DNA from: Cyathus striatus
Taxonomy: Eukaryota; Basidiomycota; Agaricomycetes; Agaricales; Nidulariaceae
NCBI GenBank assembly: GCA_025738555.1
Contig: JAOVFP010000008.1
Location: 5,146,001 to 5,210,000 of the forward strand
Length of the DNA: 64,000 nucleotides
Direction of reading: 5' to 3'
Below the pieces are notes generated by a model that saw nothing but the letters and a program-made list of their open reading frames with translations, ran no database searches and was not told where the DNA came from. Positions 24,481 to 35,176 of the stretch are shown here, piece by piece (the stretch's first letter is position 1; every line of letters starts with the position of its first letter). A program made the translations under genes and the position numbers.

Positions 24481-24945
24481 ACGAAATTGTCTGCAGCATT
24501 AGCACAAATAGAAAGGTACTCCGGAATCAGTTCTTATCGTTATTTCCTCCCTCTATAACCTCTGCTCTTACGATTGTCTCGTCAATCAGAAGTGAAGGAG
24601 GGAAATGCGAATTCCCTGTTATAGCGACACCGATAAGAATGTTTATGATTACACTAAAGTACGATGCTCTCCTCGAATTCTCTTCTGATATATGAAGTCA
24701 TCGTCCCGGTTTATGAAGTCACTCAATTCATAGCACTTTCCACAATGTACGACATCGCTTTCTCTTACTAAGAACGTTCACAACGCCTGACTAACCCGGG
24801 GAACGTGTCTCGAATATCCCAGAAAGCAAGATATCCACATATCCACTCTGACGTCCATAGCCAAACATATAACGACAGCGAAACAAGTGAAAGTACTTCA
24901 GAGAATCCCGACATAGCCCTCACTACCTTAAACGACCAACACAAA
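24481..24945. other. upstream region of the HSP20 gene
   Basis: Separates the DUF4246 remnant from the HSP20 start. It contains several GAA/TTC pentamer-like units, the clearest being the pair at 24772-24779. Confidence 0.5.
24772..24779 (+). promoter_or_regulatory. candidate heat-shock element upstream of HSP20
   Basis: GAACGTTC is an inverted pair of nGAAn units (nGAAnnTTCn), the core binding pattern of heat-shock factor, about 165 bases before the HSP20 ATG. Further loose units are nearby (TTC at 24737-24740 and GAATTC...TCTTC near 24675). Three contiguous perfect units are not present, so this is a candidate only. Confidence 0.45.
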
Positions 24946-25467
24946 ATGGCAAGCTTCTTCTATGAACCATTCTACGACTTTGACCGCTACTTTAATGAGC
25001 CCTTCAGCGGACACTCTGGACAGCTTCAGAAACGCCAAGGTGGGCATAATGACGCTGTCGACGGTGCAATTCGGCCTTTCAAGCCTAGGTAAGCGTTCAT
25101 CCGCATCCGCGCTCTGTGTTATTGCATCAGTATCTAACAGTTGTACAGGATGGACCTCCATGAGGATTCCGAAAAGAATATTGTAACTGCCACATTCGAG
25201 CTTCCCGGGTTAAAGAAGGAAGACGTCCAAATTGACCTGTCCAATGGCCAACTGACGATCTCTGCCGAGTCGAAGGTCTCGTCAGATCACAACGAAAAAG
25301 GTTATGCGGTTCGGGAACGTCGGTATGGGAAGTTTGCGCGCACTTTGCAGCTTCCGAAGGGTGTGAAGGAGAACGAAATCAAAGCGTCCTTGGACAATGG
25401 CGTTTTGACCGTTACATTCCCCAAGACTGGTGCTGAGACGGCACCCAAGAAGATCTCCATTGCGTAA
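24946..25467 (+). CDS. small heat shock protein, HSP20/alpha-crystallin family
   Basis: ATP-independent chaperone that holds unfolding proteins, probably as a cytosolic oligomer. Exon 1 begins MASFFYEPFYDFDRYFNEPF, the aromatic N-terminal arm of fungal HSP20s. One intron (AG|GTAAGC to ACAG|GATGG, about 25090-25148) leads to the alpha-crystallin domain: MDLHEDSEKNIVTATFELPG, KKEDVQIDLSNGQLTISAE, FARTLQLPKGV, and the conserved A-x-x-x-n-GVL motif ASLDNGVLTVTFPK. It ends PKKISIA with a TAA at 25465-25467. The I-x-I/V tail needed for oligomer contacts is present (KISIA). A truncated copy of the same gene lies about 3.4 kb downstream. Confidence 0.93.
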
Positions 25468-25852
25468 ATGAACTTACCATCACTATAGCTTACTGTATCA
25501 ATTTAGTTAAAATATACTGTAATTCAGTATTGTTTCTTCATCTGACAGCGAAATAACAGACAAAATGGCTTGCTGCAAACACGTAGACGGATGTAATGTA
25601 CATCTGGCTACACATATACAGAGTACTGTGAAGAACATTATAATTAATTAGGGAAGGAAAACCCACCACTTAAGTACGACATGGTAAATGTCGCAACTAG
25701 GTTCCTAGAAACACCAGCTCCGCTGTTCTGCAAGAGGTGCAAGACAAGTCCCACCGATTCTTGCCGTCCACCATCGAGTTACCGTTTATTCTGGACTCTC
25801 AGGATGGCCATTACCAGCTAATCTCAACAAACACCCCTACCATCACCTACAT
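25468..25852. other. convergent intergenic region
   Basis: 3' flanks of HSP20 (+) and the hypothetical gene (-). No other feature seen. Confidence 0.5.
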
Positions 25853-27484
25853 CTATGTTTTACCAGGCCCACTACCCGAAAGCTCATTCATAGCCTGCTG
25901 AACTTCCAATTTCTCCATCACTGCCTTATGCAAACTCGACTTCTTTTTTGTCTCTTTCGTCCCTGGTACCGGCTGCTGTGCGACCACAGAAAGTTGTGCA
26001 GGCGCTGACGGTGGAGCATCCTTGTCTGTTGCTCGCAGATGAGGTGGAACAATGACCGGAGTCTGGCGTGGAGGCGGCGGCCACTACAGTTTGGATTAGT
26101 AATACGAAGTAGTGTCAACAGAGAAGAACTCATACACCACGGCTTGGTTGGTTGAAGTGCAAGGCTGCCCACGGTGGGTATTCTTTCTCTAATTTTATGA
26201 TATGATCTTCTAAGAACTTAAGACGAGAGAACAATGTTCGCGGGGTTGATGGAACTGAGAGAGAAAATCAGTTAGTGTCGCGAGGTATCAAATTTCTAAT
26301 CGCACCGTAACGAAGGGCTAGGTGTGATTCCAGATTGCCTAGTCGCTCATTAACGGCAGGATACTGTGATGCAGTGACAGTTTCATCCATAGGCTCTACC
26401 CCAGCGACTACCGGCCTCTCAGTTGGTTGTTTAGCCTGGCTGGAGGATCCTTCCTCGTCCATTTTCATAGTCCGCTTTAACGGGCCTTCCTCATTCTTCG
26501 CAATGTCATACTTCATCTGCGTGTCCCTGTCTATAGGCTTCGCATCCGCACGGGCACAAGAAGAGATGATCTGCAGATCGATTCCGCTTTCTTCTAAGAC
26601 CTTCTTCCGTTTTTCTTCTATCGAATAGAGGAATTCGGCACGATTTGACGCGTTGTTACGCGCCCTCTTGTCTGCAAGGAATGCTGAGATAGACCTATTG
26701 ATCTGAGAAAACAAGGTCAAGCAGAGCGTAGGCGGCAGAGTGTTGGGTGGAACGTACCGACGTTGGCAGCTGCAGTTTCATTCCAGGAGGAAGATGAACA
26801 TAATCTAACTTCCTTTCTTCCAAAGGGCGGCTTGAGGAATCTGCGGCCATCTCGTCACCATTAAGTTCACGGGCTTTCTACTTCATGTTAAGAAACTGTA
26901 ACTACCTATGCAAAAACTAAACGCACTGTAAGCTTCTCCACCAACCCTTTAAGTGCTGGCTGTACCTTCTTCTTCTCAAACTCTGGATTGAGAACCAGTA
27001 TGTCTGCCTCAAACCCTCGCAACGTCTGTGTCAACCCGAGCGCAGAGAGGAATGACTTGAATATCTCGTCCCAGTGCCGATATGTTTCTGGAGGTGAAGG
27101 TGGAGGACTTGGTGCCCTTGGCTTTGGAGGCAACCTACTTTCCACTGATTCCTGCTTCGGCATCGGTGTCACAGAGCCAGGTGGTGACAGTACTTGTTGG
27201 TACGACAGCATTGAGTAATTCGGTACTTGTGAGAAGGGAGCTGTCGGATAACTAGTTCCTGGTGTTGAACTGTAGGGATATGACGACCAGCCACTCTGCC
27301 ATGCATTGTACCCATAGTATGATTGGTTTCCACCTGCTAATAATCCTGGGTGCGTTTGATAGGGTGCTGCTGGTTGGGTCAAAGGTACTGAAATTGGTCG
27401 AGGTGCACTGCTTCTTGGCGTAGGTGTTTCCGACGTACGCGACCGGGAAGATTCCGCAGCATCTGGAGGTGGGCCAGTGGCCAT
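25853..27484 (-). CDS. hypothetical protein, proline-rich N-terminus and coiled middle
   Basis: Not assigned to a family. The start at 27484 gives a low-complexity region rich in Pro, Ser, Tyr and Gln (PSPPPSPPETYRHW), then a compact segment (WDEIFKSFLSALGLTQTLRGFEADILVLN) that looks folded. Further exons add RPLEERKLDYVHLPPGMKLQL and a Lys/Arg/Glu-rich helical region (ISAFLADKRARNNASNRAEFLYSIEEKRKKVLEESGIDL). A C-terminal stretch reads MEKLEVQQAMNELSGSGPG before a TAG at 25853-25855. Four or five introns are needed. Composition suggests a nuclear or scaffold protein, which is inference only. Exact internal joins between 26090 and 26270 are uncertain. Confidence 0.55.
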
Positions 27485-27758
27485 GAAGAAAAATAAATTA
27501 ATATGGATAGATTTGCGGGGGTTGCGCTTGCTGTAGCTGAGCTGGGGCTAGGCTCTGGCTGTATGTGCGAGTTTACATCGAAGGACTTCAAGAATACAAT
27601 CCAGCAGCACCAAACATGTGACGGCGTTTCGCGAAGGTTCTCCACCCGTTCCTCACCTCCAACGGAATCACCTCTTTCGGTCACTTTACATCCACTATTT
27701 AATAAACCCTAAGGCCGGCTGTCGCCGGCAAAGCCCACTACCACTTTCTACATAGCTG

Positions 27759-28011
27759 CTACGTGTCTATTACATCTTTTTTTATACCGACTTTGTGACT
27801 CACTCGCTCCGTATCCCACCCACCCTCAAGGTACTCTTCCAGTAGTCGACCCGACTCCATAAGATCATCGAGCACTCGCAAAAACATTCAATGAACAGTG
27901 AAGACAGCCCGCCTGAGTATGCGTAGGACCGGAAAAGTTGAAGCAGATGTGATACTTACTGGTGACACTCGATTGCACGTGTATCACATCGTCGTTCGCA
28001 GCAGCTGGCAT
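27759..28011 (-). CDS. small acidic hypothetical protein (two exons)
   Basis: A short two-exon gene supported by splice sites rather than homology. Exon 1 starts at 28011 (MPAAANDDVIHVQSSVT) and ends at A|GTAAGTATC. The acceptor TTTTTGCGAG|TGCTCGATG gives MLDDLMESGRLLEEYLEGGWDTERVSHKVGIKKDVIDT and a TAG at 27759-27761. The product is about 55 residues and helical, with no signal peptide or membrane segment. I do not recognise it. A canonical donor and a continuous frame across the join are the only evidence. Confidence 0.4.
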
Positions 28012-28345
28012 CTTCAAAACGAAAAGGTGGGAGGGTGGGGGAGAGAAGGGGATGGAAACTGAACAATAAATTAATAAGCTTAAGACAACGGGAGCGTACA
28101 AGAGCGTACAAAGGGAAAAGCCGAAATTTTCAATCCCAATCAGGAAGCGATGACGTCGTGTCGTTTTTATGAAAATTCCTGCCATTTCCATTTCGTTTCG
28201 CCTCCCAAGACCCTACTACCTAAAGGTAGTGGGAACATTTTAATGCTGGCGTTGTCAAGGCGTTGAATACCTCCCATTCGTGCAAACCTACTCAGTTCTT
28301 ATTCATTTCCTCGCCTTTGCTTCTTCGCACATTTAATTAATAATT
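28012..28345. other. intergenic region
   Basis: Holds the promoter of the small gene (-) and the flank of the HSP20 relic (+). No additional gene recognised. Confidence 0.4.
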
Positions 28346-28574
28346 ATGCGCAGCCTCTTCTATGAGCCTTTCTACGACAGTTGGAGCGACACTGCAACTT
28401 CCTAGGGGCGTGATGGTGGGTTGTCTGTCTAATATAACATTCTAACTGAAGACATGGTTATTGACTGTGATTGATTTAGTCAAGGCTCCTATGGATAAGG
28501 GCATCCTAAGCGTAGCATTTCCAAGGACTGCACCAGGAACTCCACCGAAGATCACCATCTCTTCACGCCTGTAG
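28346..28574 (+). pseudogene. HSP20 relic lacking the alpha-crystallin core
   Basis: The left part reads MRSLFYEPFYDSW, near-identical in pattern to the arm of the intact HSP20 (SFFYEPFYDFD), and meets a stop at 28403-28405. The right part reads KGILSVAFPRTAPGTPPKITIS (about 28498-28562), matching the intact gene's GVLTVTFPKTGAETAPKKISIA. The roughly 90 residues of alpha-crystallin domain that should lie between are missing. This is a decayed tandem paralogue of the gene at 24946-25467. Confidence 0.7.
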
Positions 28575-28789
28575 ATACCCTGAGATGCTTTCGACGTTTA
28601 TACTGTTAACGTGTAAACTCTGGACGACTATCACATCCGTACTGCTGTACAATTCTTTGAAGACGCATTTTGATTTCCAGCAGAATTTAAAATAATTTCC
28701 CGTTGATCAATGATAATACAGCAAGATACCTAGTTAATAGAGTAAGTATACGGGTATTAGCAACTGTACCGTACCATATTATCTTCATA

Positions 28790-30497
28790 CTAGCGTAGTA
28801 ACGTATGCAACTGGTGCCTTGTTTGCTTTCCAAAGTTCGCCAGCTCAGTCTCAAGCTCCCGTGCATAGGGCTCATTGACATCCAAGAGATACCTTTGGAG
28901 GGTGCGCACAGCATCCAGTGCTTCTTTTCGTGAAGGTCTGCATTCCTCTGGCAGATTGACGCCATCGTCCCCACAGTTCACCTCCCTCATCTGTTCCCCC
29001 CTTCGCATTTCCTTGACAGCGGCACATATATCTTCATCAGTTGTAGTCTTCATCATGAGATCCATTTCATTTAACGAGTTGACCAAGTCTTCGACAGCGA
29101 GTGTGGTGTCCTTTGGAGCACATAACGGGTTTGGAGCCGCTCCAGTGTATCAGAAAGTGCCTTCTCGACGTCGGAGATTTGGTCCGAGTTCACTGTATGA
29201 GAGGACGTGGTGACAGGCGGGACACTACCAAACATCAAGTCTGGCAAAATCCCCGTCTTTCGCCAGCAATTGTGAATGGTCACTGTATCAACATCTTGCC
29301 ATGCAGTCTCGACAATGCGCATCGCTTCCAGCTGGTTAATCTCATACATATGCTCGGAGGGAATTCCACTATCAAAACGATCCATAGCTCTGCTATAGAA
29401 CTTAGTCCGATAAAGAGCTTTAAAACACCGAATGATACCAGCCTCATTCGGCTGGAGCTGAGCAGTGTCATCCAGCATGAAAGTCTCCACTTTGATGTTC
29501 GTAAGGTCGTCCGGGGGTATATGCACGCCAAAATTATCTTGGAGCAAGAGAACGTGACGGCCTTCCTCCTGCAGCTTCTGGTCCCAGTCAGAGAGCCATT
29601 CCTGGTAGAGTTTGATCGTCATCCAAGCCAATGCGTTGCTGCGATAGTAAACGCCAAGTTCTGCCGGAGTCTTGCCAAGGAATGCGCGAGGGCATGCTAC
29701 TTTACCGATGACGAAAGGAGGAAGTTTCTCGCTACCATTGGCATTGACTGCGAGAGCGTAAGTGAGAACAGCCTTGCTTCTAAGTTGTTGGTCCACGCTA
29801 CGACAATCCGGAGGCATTCTGTCGAAGGACTTCAAGTGAGCTGACTATCGCATCCGTTAGAGCCTTCGGGAGGCACTTACGCGTAAAAAAGACCCGTCTC
29901 ATCCAAATTAAAAATATCCTTCAACGCATAATTATGCTGAGCGACGACGGCACGAATCCTAGCGCATTCGGCTTCAACATCCCCACTCTGACCTTTCTCT
30001 GGTTCTGCCTCGCTGTGCCCCTTCAGCCCACACCGCTTCTTCAGCCCTTCAATCCACCCCGTACTTAATCCAGGTCTCTCCTCCTCGTTAACCTTTTCCA
30101 AATTCGCAAACTTCACCCACATCTCCCTAAGCACCTCACCGCCAACAGCTCCCCTACCCACAGTCTTCGAAACCCCCAGCTCAACCATTCCATCCACATC
30201 TGGAAATTCCGCTTGCTTTCTCCTCTTCTTCCTCCCATCATGGCCTTGACTCTGTGCTTCGGCCCACTGTGCACGCCATTTGCTTTCTTCCTTCAGCCAG
30301 GATGAAATGGTGGGCTGTTTGAGTTGGAGGCTGGGATATATTTTGTCCCAGTGCGCGGCTGTCTTTGTCTGGTTCTTAGATCGACTTTGGTAGTGCCAGT
30401 CTAAGATTTCGATTCGCTGTGTGAGGGTTGCATTTTGCTTTTTCGTAGATGCTTGTTGGGAGCTTGTGGATTCAATAGGTAGAAGTTCTGGGTTCAT
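28790..30497 (-). mobile_element. degenerate pogo/CENP-B-type DDE transposase
   Basis: Two-exon transposase. Exon 1 (30497 to about 29880) carries a CENP-B-like helix-turn-helix (TLTQRIEILDWHYQ; TISSWLKEE) and ends at the first catalytic Asp (FNLDETGLFYA). Exon 2 resumes MPPDCRSVDQQLRSKAVLTYALAVNANGSEKLPPFVIGK. It continues to the second Asp (LLLQDNFGVH) and the third acidic site (QPNEAGIIRCFK), where the family's usual Asp is Glu (codon at 29443-29445). After NCWRKTGILPD the frame ends at 29071, while the expected tail (LVNSLNEMDLMM...) continues in another frame to 28790. No clear terminal inverted repeats were found. Most likely an inactive copy. Confidence 0.8.
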
Positions 30498-31343
30498 AGT
30501 TTACGAGCTAAAGGTATCCATAAACTCTGTAAATTAGCATTCGCATTCTTCGCACACTTAAGTTCACGAGCAATCAAATAAATTCCACCTGTCTACATCA
30601 TCCTAAAACTCTATGGGTAACGTCGGGGCGGTAATCACTGTATCAACATCATCTACTTAAGGGTAGGTCGAGCATCTCAGCACAACCAACCATACCTCGA
30701 ACAACACGCGGAGAAGCGATCTAGCACGAGAGCTCACCATCGCACCCAGTGACTTGCAGCACCGAAAGTCTCAACCCGTTAGGGGAGCAGCAGCCGGTGA
30801 AGAAAGCACGGAGGCGGGGGGAACATCATCGGACTTCGCGACATCTCCGGCACGATTGCAGAGGGAGGCCAGCCATGCGGAGGAGGAAAAGGGTGAATAG
30901 GAGGCTAAGTGAAAGGGAGAAGTGCCAAGGAAGAAAGAAATTGTGCTCGTGGAAATAAAGAGGTCGAGAGGCTGAGAGAGATGAAAACCCAATAGTAACG
31001 AACGAAACAAAGAAAAGATGAGACAGAAGAACGAGATTGGTACACAGTAAAAAAAAAAGTAATACTAGATTAGAGATGAGTGACGAGAAGAGAAATAAAT
31101 ATAAACTGGAAAAGAGATTTTACAATGTCCATGCGTGCAGAACTTGATTGCACGATTTTTGTTGGTGAATGACGAGAACATGGTGTGGCCTTCGTCGTAT
31201 TTAGATGCTGGTGTTAAGACTGTAAATATACAAGGTGCCAGGCGACGCGCTCTCGGGCGGGGATGGATAGAAGCCAGCAAACGAGCGGAGGGATATCATC
31301 GTCAAGAATACTCCGACGAAAGAGGAAAGACCAACGTCAACGA
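30498..31343. other. intergenic region
   Basis: Lies between the transposase start and the HAC1 stop. A purine-rich tract at 30780-31000 gives a basic-looking plus-strand frame with no family resemblance. The right part is the HAC1 3' UTR. Confidence 0.4.
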
Positions 31344-32737
31344 TTAAAAGACATCAGTCCCAGCGCCGCTTGCAAGCTCCCATCCCATCTCGAGAGAGAT
31401 ATCCCCGCCTTCATTGAGTTGCGACAACTCCGACTGCACCCCGTTAGCACCTGCATCCACCAACATCGAATCCAAAAACGATTGCATCACAATCTCATTT
31501 GCCCAGTCTATACTCGCTCCCACTTCCGAGTTCTCCAATGCCAATACATTGATACCAAATTCTCCCTGAATGAACAAAGTCTCCTGGCTGTCCTCCTTCG
31601 AGGGTTCCTCCCCAACCGCATTCGACAGGCTCGCTACTTGCGGCGAGGACGCTGAGCCCGTTTGGTCAATAGACAGTCCTTTGCTACTGGCAGACGGCGA
31701 AGTAGGCGGTGCGACGAGGATCTCATGGAGAAAGTCTTCCATTGCCTTGTCTTCGTCTGCATTAACGCTGTTGCTTTGAATTGCGCCAGAGCTGCAGTGT
31801 ACCGCGGGAAGGAGTTGATCGACAGTGATACCAGCGGTGTTGATTCCAGGGAGCGCACCGAGTTCACCCGCTGCTGGGACATTGATAAAGAATCAATGGT
31901 CGCCACCCGTGCTAGGTGGCGAGTGGACTCGGGAGCTTGGCCCGGAGTTAACAGTGCCGGCGTTAAGGAGGCAGTCGACATAACAGATGAGCCGGTAAAG
32001 AGAGGGGATGGGGCGCCGGTGCCGAGGAGGGAGATAGGGCTGTTTGGGCCGGATGCGAGATTGTCGAGATCGAAGTCAAGGGAGGAGTGGGACGGTGCAG
32101 GAGAAGGAAACGCATTTAAAGTATTAATTGTTGTAGGTTTGGTGGTAGATTTGGTGGAAGCGGAGGAAGTGGAAATGGTGGATGTTGGTTGTATTGTGGG
32201 CTCTGATGTCGACGTAGGCGCCGAAGCCTGAGATGTTGAAAGGGAGATAATGCCAGTTGAAAGGCCTTGCGTTTGCAGAGCACTAACCACAGCCTCCCAG
32301 CCTTTCTCAAGGGTCTTTATTCTTTCCCTTAGCTCCTCATTCTCCCTTTGTTGCTTTGACCGTTCTTCATCCTCCGCCTTCAAGTTATTCACAACAACGT
32401 GAGCGAGAACGGGTTGTTGCGGTTGCACAGCAGGTGTAGTGGGAGTGAGAATCCTCATGCCTGCACGGAGCTGTCTGTTCTCCTCCTCGAGTTCTTGAAC
32501 TCGTCGTTCGAGGTAGGAGAACTGTGCCTTCCGGCGATCGCGAGAATTCTGTGCAGCAATACGGTTCCTATGTGCGCGAGCCTCCTTGCGATCTTCTGAA
32601 GATAACTCGGTGCGTGCGCGCTTACGAGAAGGACCGGCCTCAGAGGTTGGTTGGGGATGGTCTGCACCGGGAGTTGAAGGCGCAGGAGAGGGAGAATTGA
32701 ATGAGAGGGATGTGGGGTCGATGAATGACGATGACAT
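31344..32737 (-). CDS. HAC1: HAC1/XBP1-like bZIP transcription factor, two overlapping frames
   Basis: Regulator of the unfolded protein response. The start at 32737 is followed by a Ser/Pro-rich leader and a HAC1-type bZIP: basic region EARAHRNRIAAQNSRDRRKAQ, then the zipper FSYLERRVQELEEENRQLR and a later heptad helix. The first frame runs 367 codons to 31634. From about 31850 a second frame opens and encodes VNADEDKAMEDFLHEIL followed by an acidic activation-domain-like C-terminus ending at 31344. A shift of two bases is needed between them. Removing 31754-31791 (38 nt), flanked by CTGCAG|C and CAGACG|A that both fit the Ire1 pattern CNGNNG|N, joins the frames into 451 residues. A 50-56-nt spliceosomal intron starting at 31823 would also do so. 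Confidence 0.85.
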
Positions 32738-34498
32738 GACTGTGTTCGTGGTGTGTTGTAGACTGCATTACGATGTCAGACGTGGCTCAGACTCGGAGAG
32801 TACTATTGTAATACATACCTGGAGTTTAGTGCTTGCTGAACTAGGGATGCAAGCGATGTGTGTCGTGTTATGAGGTGGTAGGACAAGACTTAAGGAAGGT
32901 GAGTGGAGTGTCTTGTAGGAATAGAGGGAAGGGGCGGTGCAGAAGATACTGCGGATACGCAGGACGCCAATACGTGGAGGTCGTAAAGAAAGAAAGTTTG
33001 AACGTGGCAATACGTGGCATTATATCTCCCTCTCTTTCAAACATGTACAAACATACGTGCGAATCTCCTTCCGTTCTGGCTACGGTGAATTGTCTCCGAA
33101 ACGCTTACCCCCTGCTTACCGTCACAAGACGTCCATATCAGTTTCTGTTGTTCCAGGCTTTGCTGGTTCAGTTTCGCTGGCAAGTACTTTACAGCATTCA
33201 CATGGCCCACATTTTAGACTTGGTCAGTAGACCGAGTCACCGACAATCCTTCGTCACGGTGTTCGAAATTTCCTACTTTCATCACATGGCGCCAGGCGCG
33301 CCCATATAAATTCGTCCGAGGCCGAAATTAAAGACTCTTTTATCCGTCTGCTGTTCTCACCTATGTATGTAGTAGTTCACGGGGTGATATAGGACTGTCA
33401 CACAACAGTTCCACAAGCTTTTGCCGGTCCATAATTTTTGATGTATCTTGCTTTTTAAATATGTTTTGGCATTTACACCTTCCGGAAAGACTATTCGCAT
33501 TGACTTGTGACTCAGGTGCAGGTGGCACATGATAATATTGGTTCACCACAGATATTTCTATTATTCAAAATTTGACTTGGGCACTTCTCGGAAACTCAGC
33601 AACTAACTTGACCGTATTTACTAACCCTCAAATATATACGCAATTCTCTCTTTCTCCTCGATTGGCAATGACCACTCACATATATATCCGATAGATCTCG
33701 AAATAAAGACTCTCATTGCCATTTCTGCCAGGATCTTGCTATTTTCACGCACATAAAATTTACCCACTGGTACACAACTTGTATAAATCACGTTACTGCT
33801 GTGCGAAAGTAGACCTAGACTTCAAGTCCTATAATTATAACAATTTATCGGCTCGTTATGATCATCATGATTTGATTTCTCCACGAACATCGCGACAGAT
33901 AGAATCGTTACGACCCTAGCTGACATGATTTGCCTCAGCACTTTCTTTACAAACTTGTGCAGGAAACGTATGACATTTCCAGTAGTATCACACTTTAGTA
34001 TATCCTGGATATTGTATCATGGTTCTTAGTATGATTTTTTCTGCGGAGTTGAACGGCAACCAACAGAATTACATTGTACGGCATGACCTCAGCTGACATG
34101 ACTTCTCAAGATCTCATGGCCTGCGTACTCATTGCTCAATGGACAGAACCCATTTCTGCTATAGCTTACTGTTGCAAACGGCAACGTTTCAGGTATATAA
34201 CCCAAAGACTTTAATTGCTGGCTGACTTATTGCCGTTTCAAGCGTAAATTAATCTAATGGCAGGACCGCAAGCTAGTGATCTTTGAATTGGTAGCAATCA
34301 TTGTGGATATTTAGAATTGCTGTTAGCGAGCGATGAGTGCGGACGTGAGAGCCTCCTATCCCCTATGGCACTACATAACATGTTAAGAAGCGTGATTATT
34401 ACCTGCAAAATTGTATAAAAGTGGTGCCCATATGCTAACTTAGCTGCGGCAATCCAGCCTTTACCAAGTCCACTTTCAAGTACTCGTTCGACGTCGAT
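32738..34498. other. 1.8-kb intergenic region
   Basis: Between the divergent HAC1 and DJ-1 genes. The HAC1 promoter and any long leader are at the left, and AT-rich sequence with no coding signal occupies 33.3-34.4 kb. No gene recognised. Confidence 0.45.
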
Positions 34499-35176
34499 AT
34501 GACTTCAACAGTTATTAACTTCGGTGTCCTTCTCTTGCCAGAATTCCAATTGCTCGATGCTACTGGTCCTATAGACTATATCGATAACCACTCTAAACAT
34601 TACATTTCCTCTGTCCAAATATCCCTCGCCGACAAAGCCCCAGTCATTAAATGGCACTATATTTCCTACACGCAGGATCTTACACCTATGGCAGCAACTT
34701 CCGGCCCGTTGCTAATCCCGACATGCACCTACGCAGATTGCCCGCCGTTGGACTATCTCCTTGTCCCAGGACCCGACCCAACCAAACCCCTCCCTGCGGG
34801 ATGTACAGAATTCGTAAAACGCCGCATCGGGGAGTTGAAATTGCTACTCCTCGTATGTACCGGCTCCATCGTCATCGCCCAGACCGGAATCCTCGACGGA
34901 CTTCAGGTTTGCTCAAACAAATTTGCACTTAAGATGATGAAGGAAAGTGGGCGCCTGCGAAAGGAGGTGAAGTGGGTTGGAGATCGGCGCTGGACTAAAG
35001 ATGGGAAAGTTTGGAGTGCAGCTGGTGTCACCGCTGGTATTGACCTCGCGGCTGAATTCGCCCGCGTTCACTTCGACCCGGATATCGTTCAAATTATTGA
35101 GCTGCTTACCGAGCATGCTCCAAAGCCAGATCAACCAGATGATTTCAGTAAGATTTTAGAGGGGGTCGTGCTATAA
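34499..35176 (+). CDS. DJ-1/PfpI superfamily protein
   Basis: Intronless 225-residue protein with the flavodoxin-like DJ-1/PfpI fold. VINFGVLLLPEFQLLDATGPIDY is the first strand-loop with the conserved Asp. The nucleophile elbow LLLLVCTGSIVIAQTGILDG places the cysteine at about residue 120. SAAGVTAGIDLAAEF is the late helix typical of the subgroup annotated as isonitrile hydratase or GATase1/AraC-type. In many relatives ATTHW or ATTNK follows the elbow; here it reads VCSNK, so the histidine partner is not evident and enzyme activity is uncertain. It could be a hydratase, glyoxalase-like enzyme or chaperone. It has no signal peptide and is likely cytosolic. Confidence 0.88.
   Translation: MTSTVINFGVLLLPEFQLLDATGPIDYIDNHSKHYISSVQISLADKAPVIKWHYISYTQDLTPMAATSGPLLIPTCTYADCPPLDYLLVPGPDPTKPLPAGCTEFVKRRIGELKLLLLVCTGSIVIAQTGILDGLQVCSNKFALKMMKESGRLRKEVKWVGDRRWTKDGKVWSAAGVTAGIDLAAEFARVHFDPDIVQIIELLTEHAPKPDQPDDFSKILEGVVL

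Noticed and set aside
31792..31870. 79-nt excision in HAC1 between CAGCAG|C (31871/31870) and CTGCAG|C (31792/31791), both Ire1-like
   Set aside because: The 5' loop has the better stem, but removal gives a frame that reaches a stop after about nine codons and does not reach the acidic C-terminal frame. Kept only as a note.
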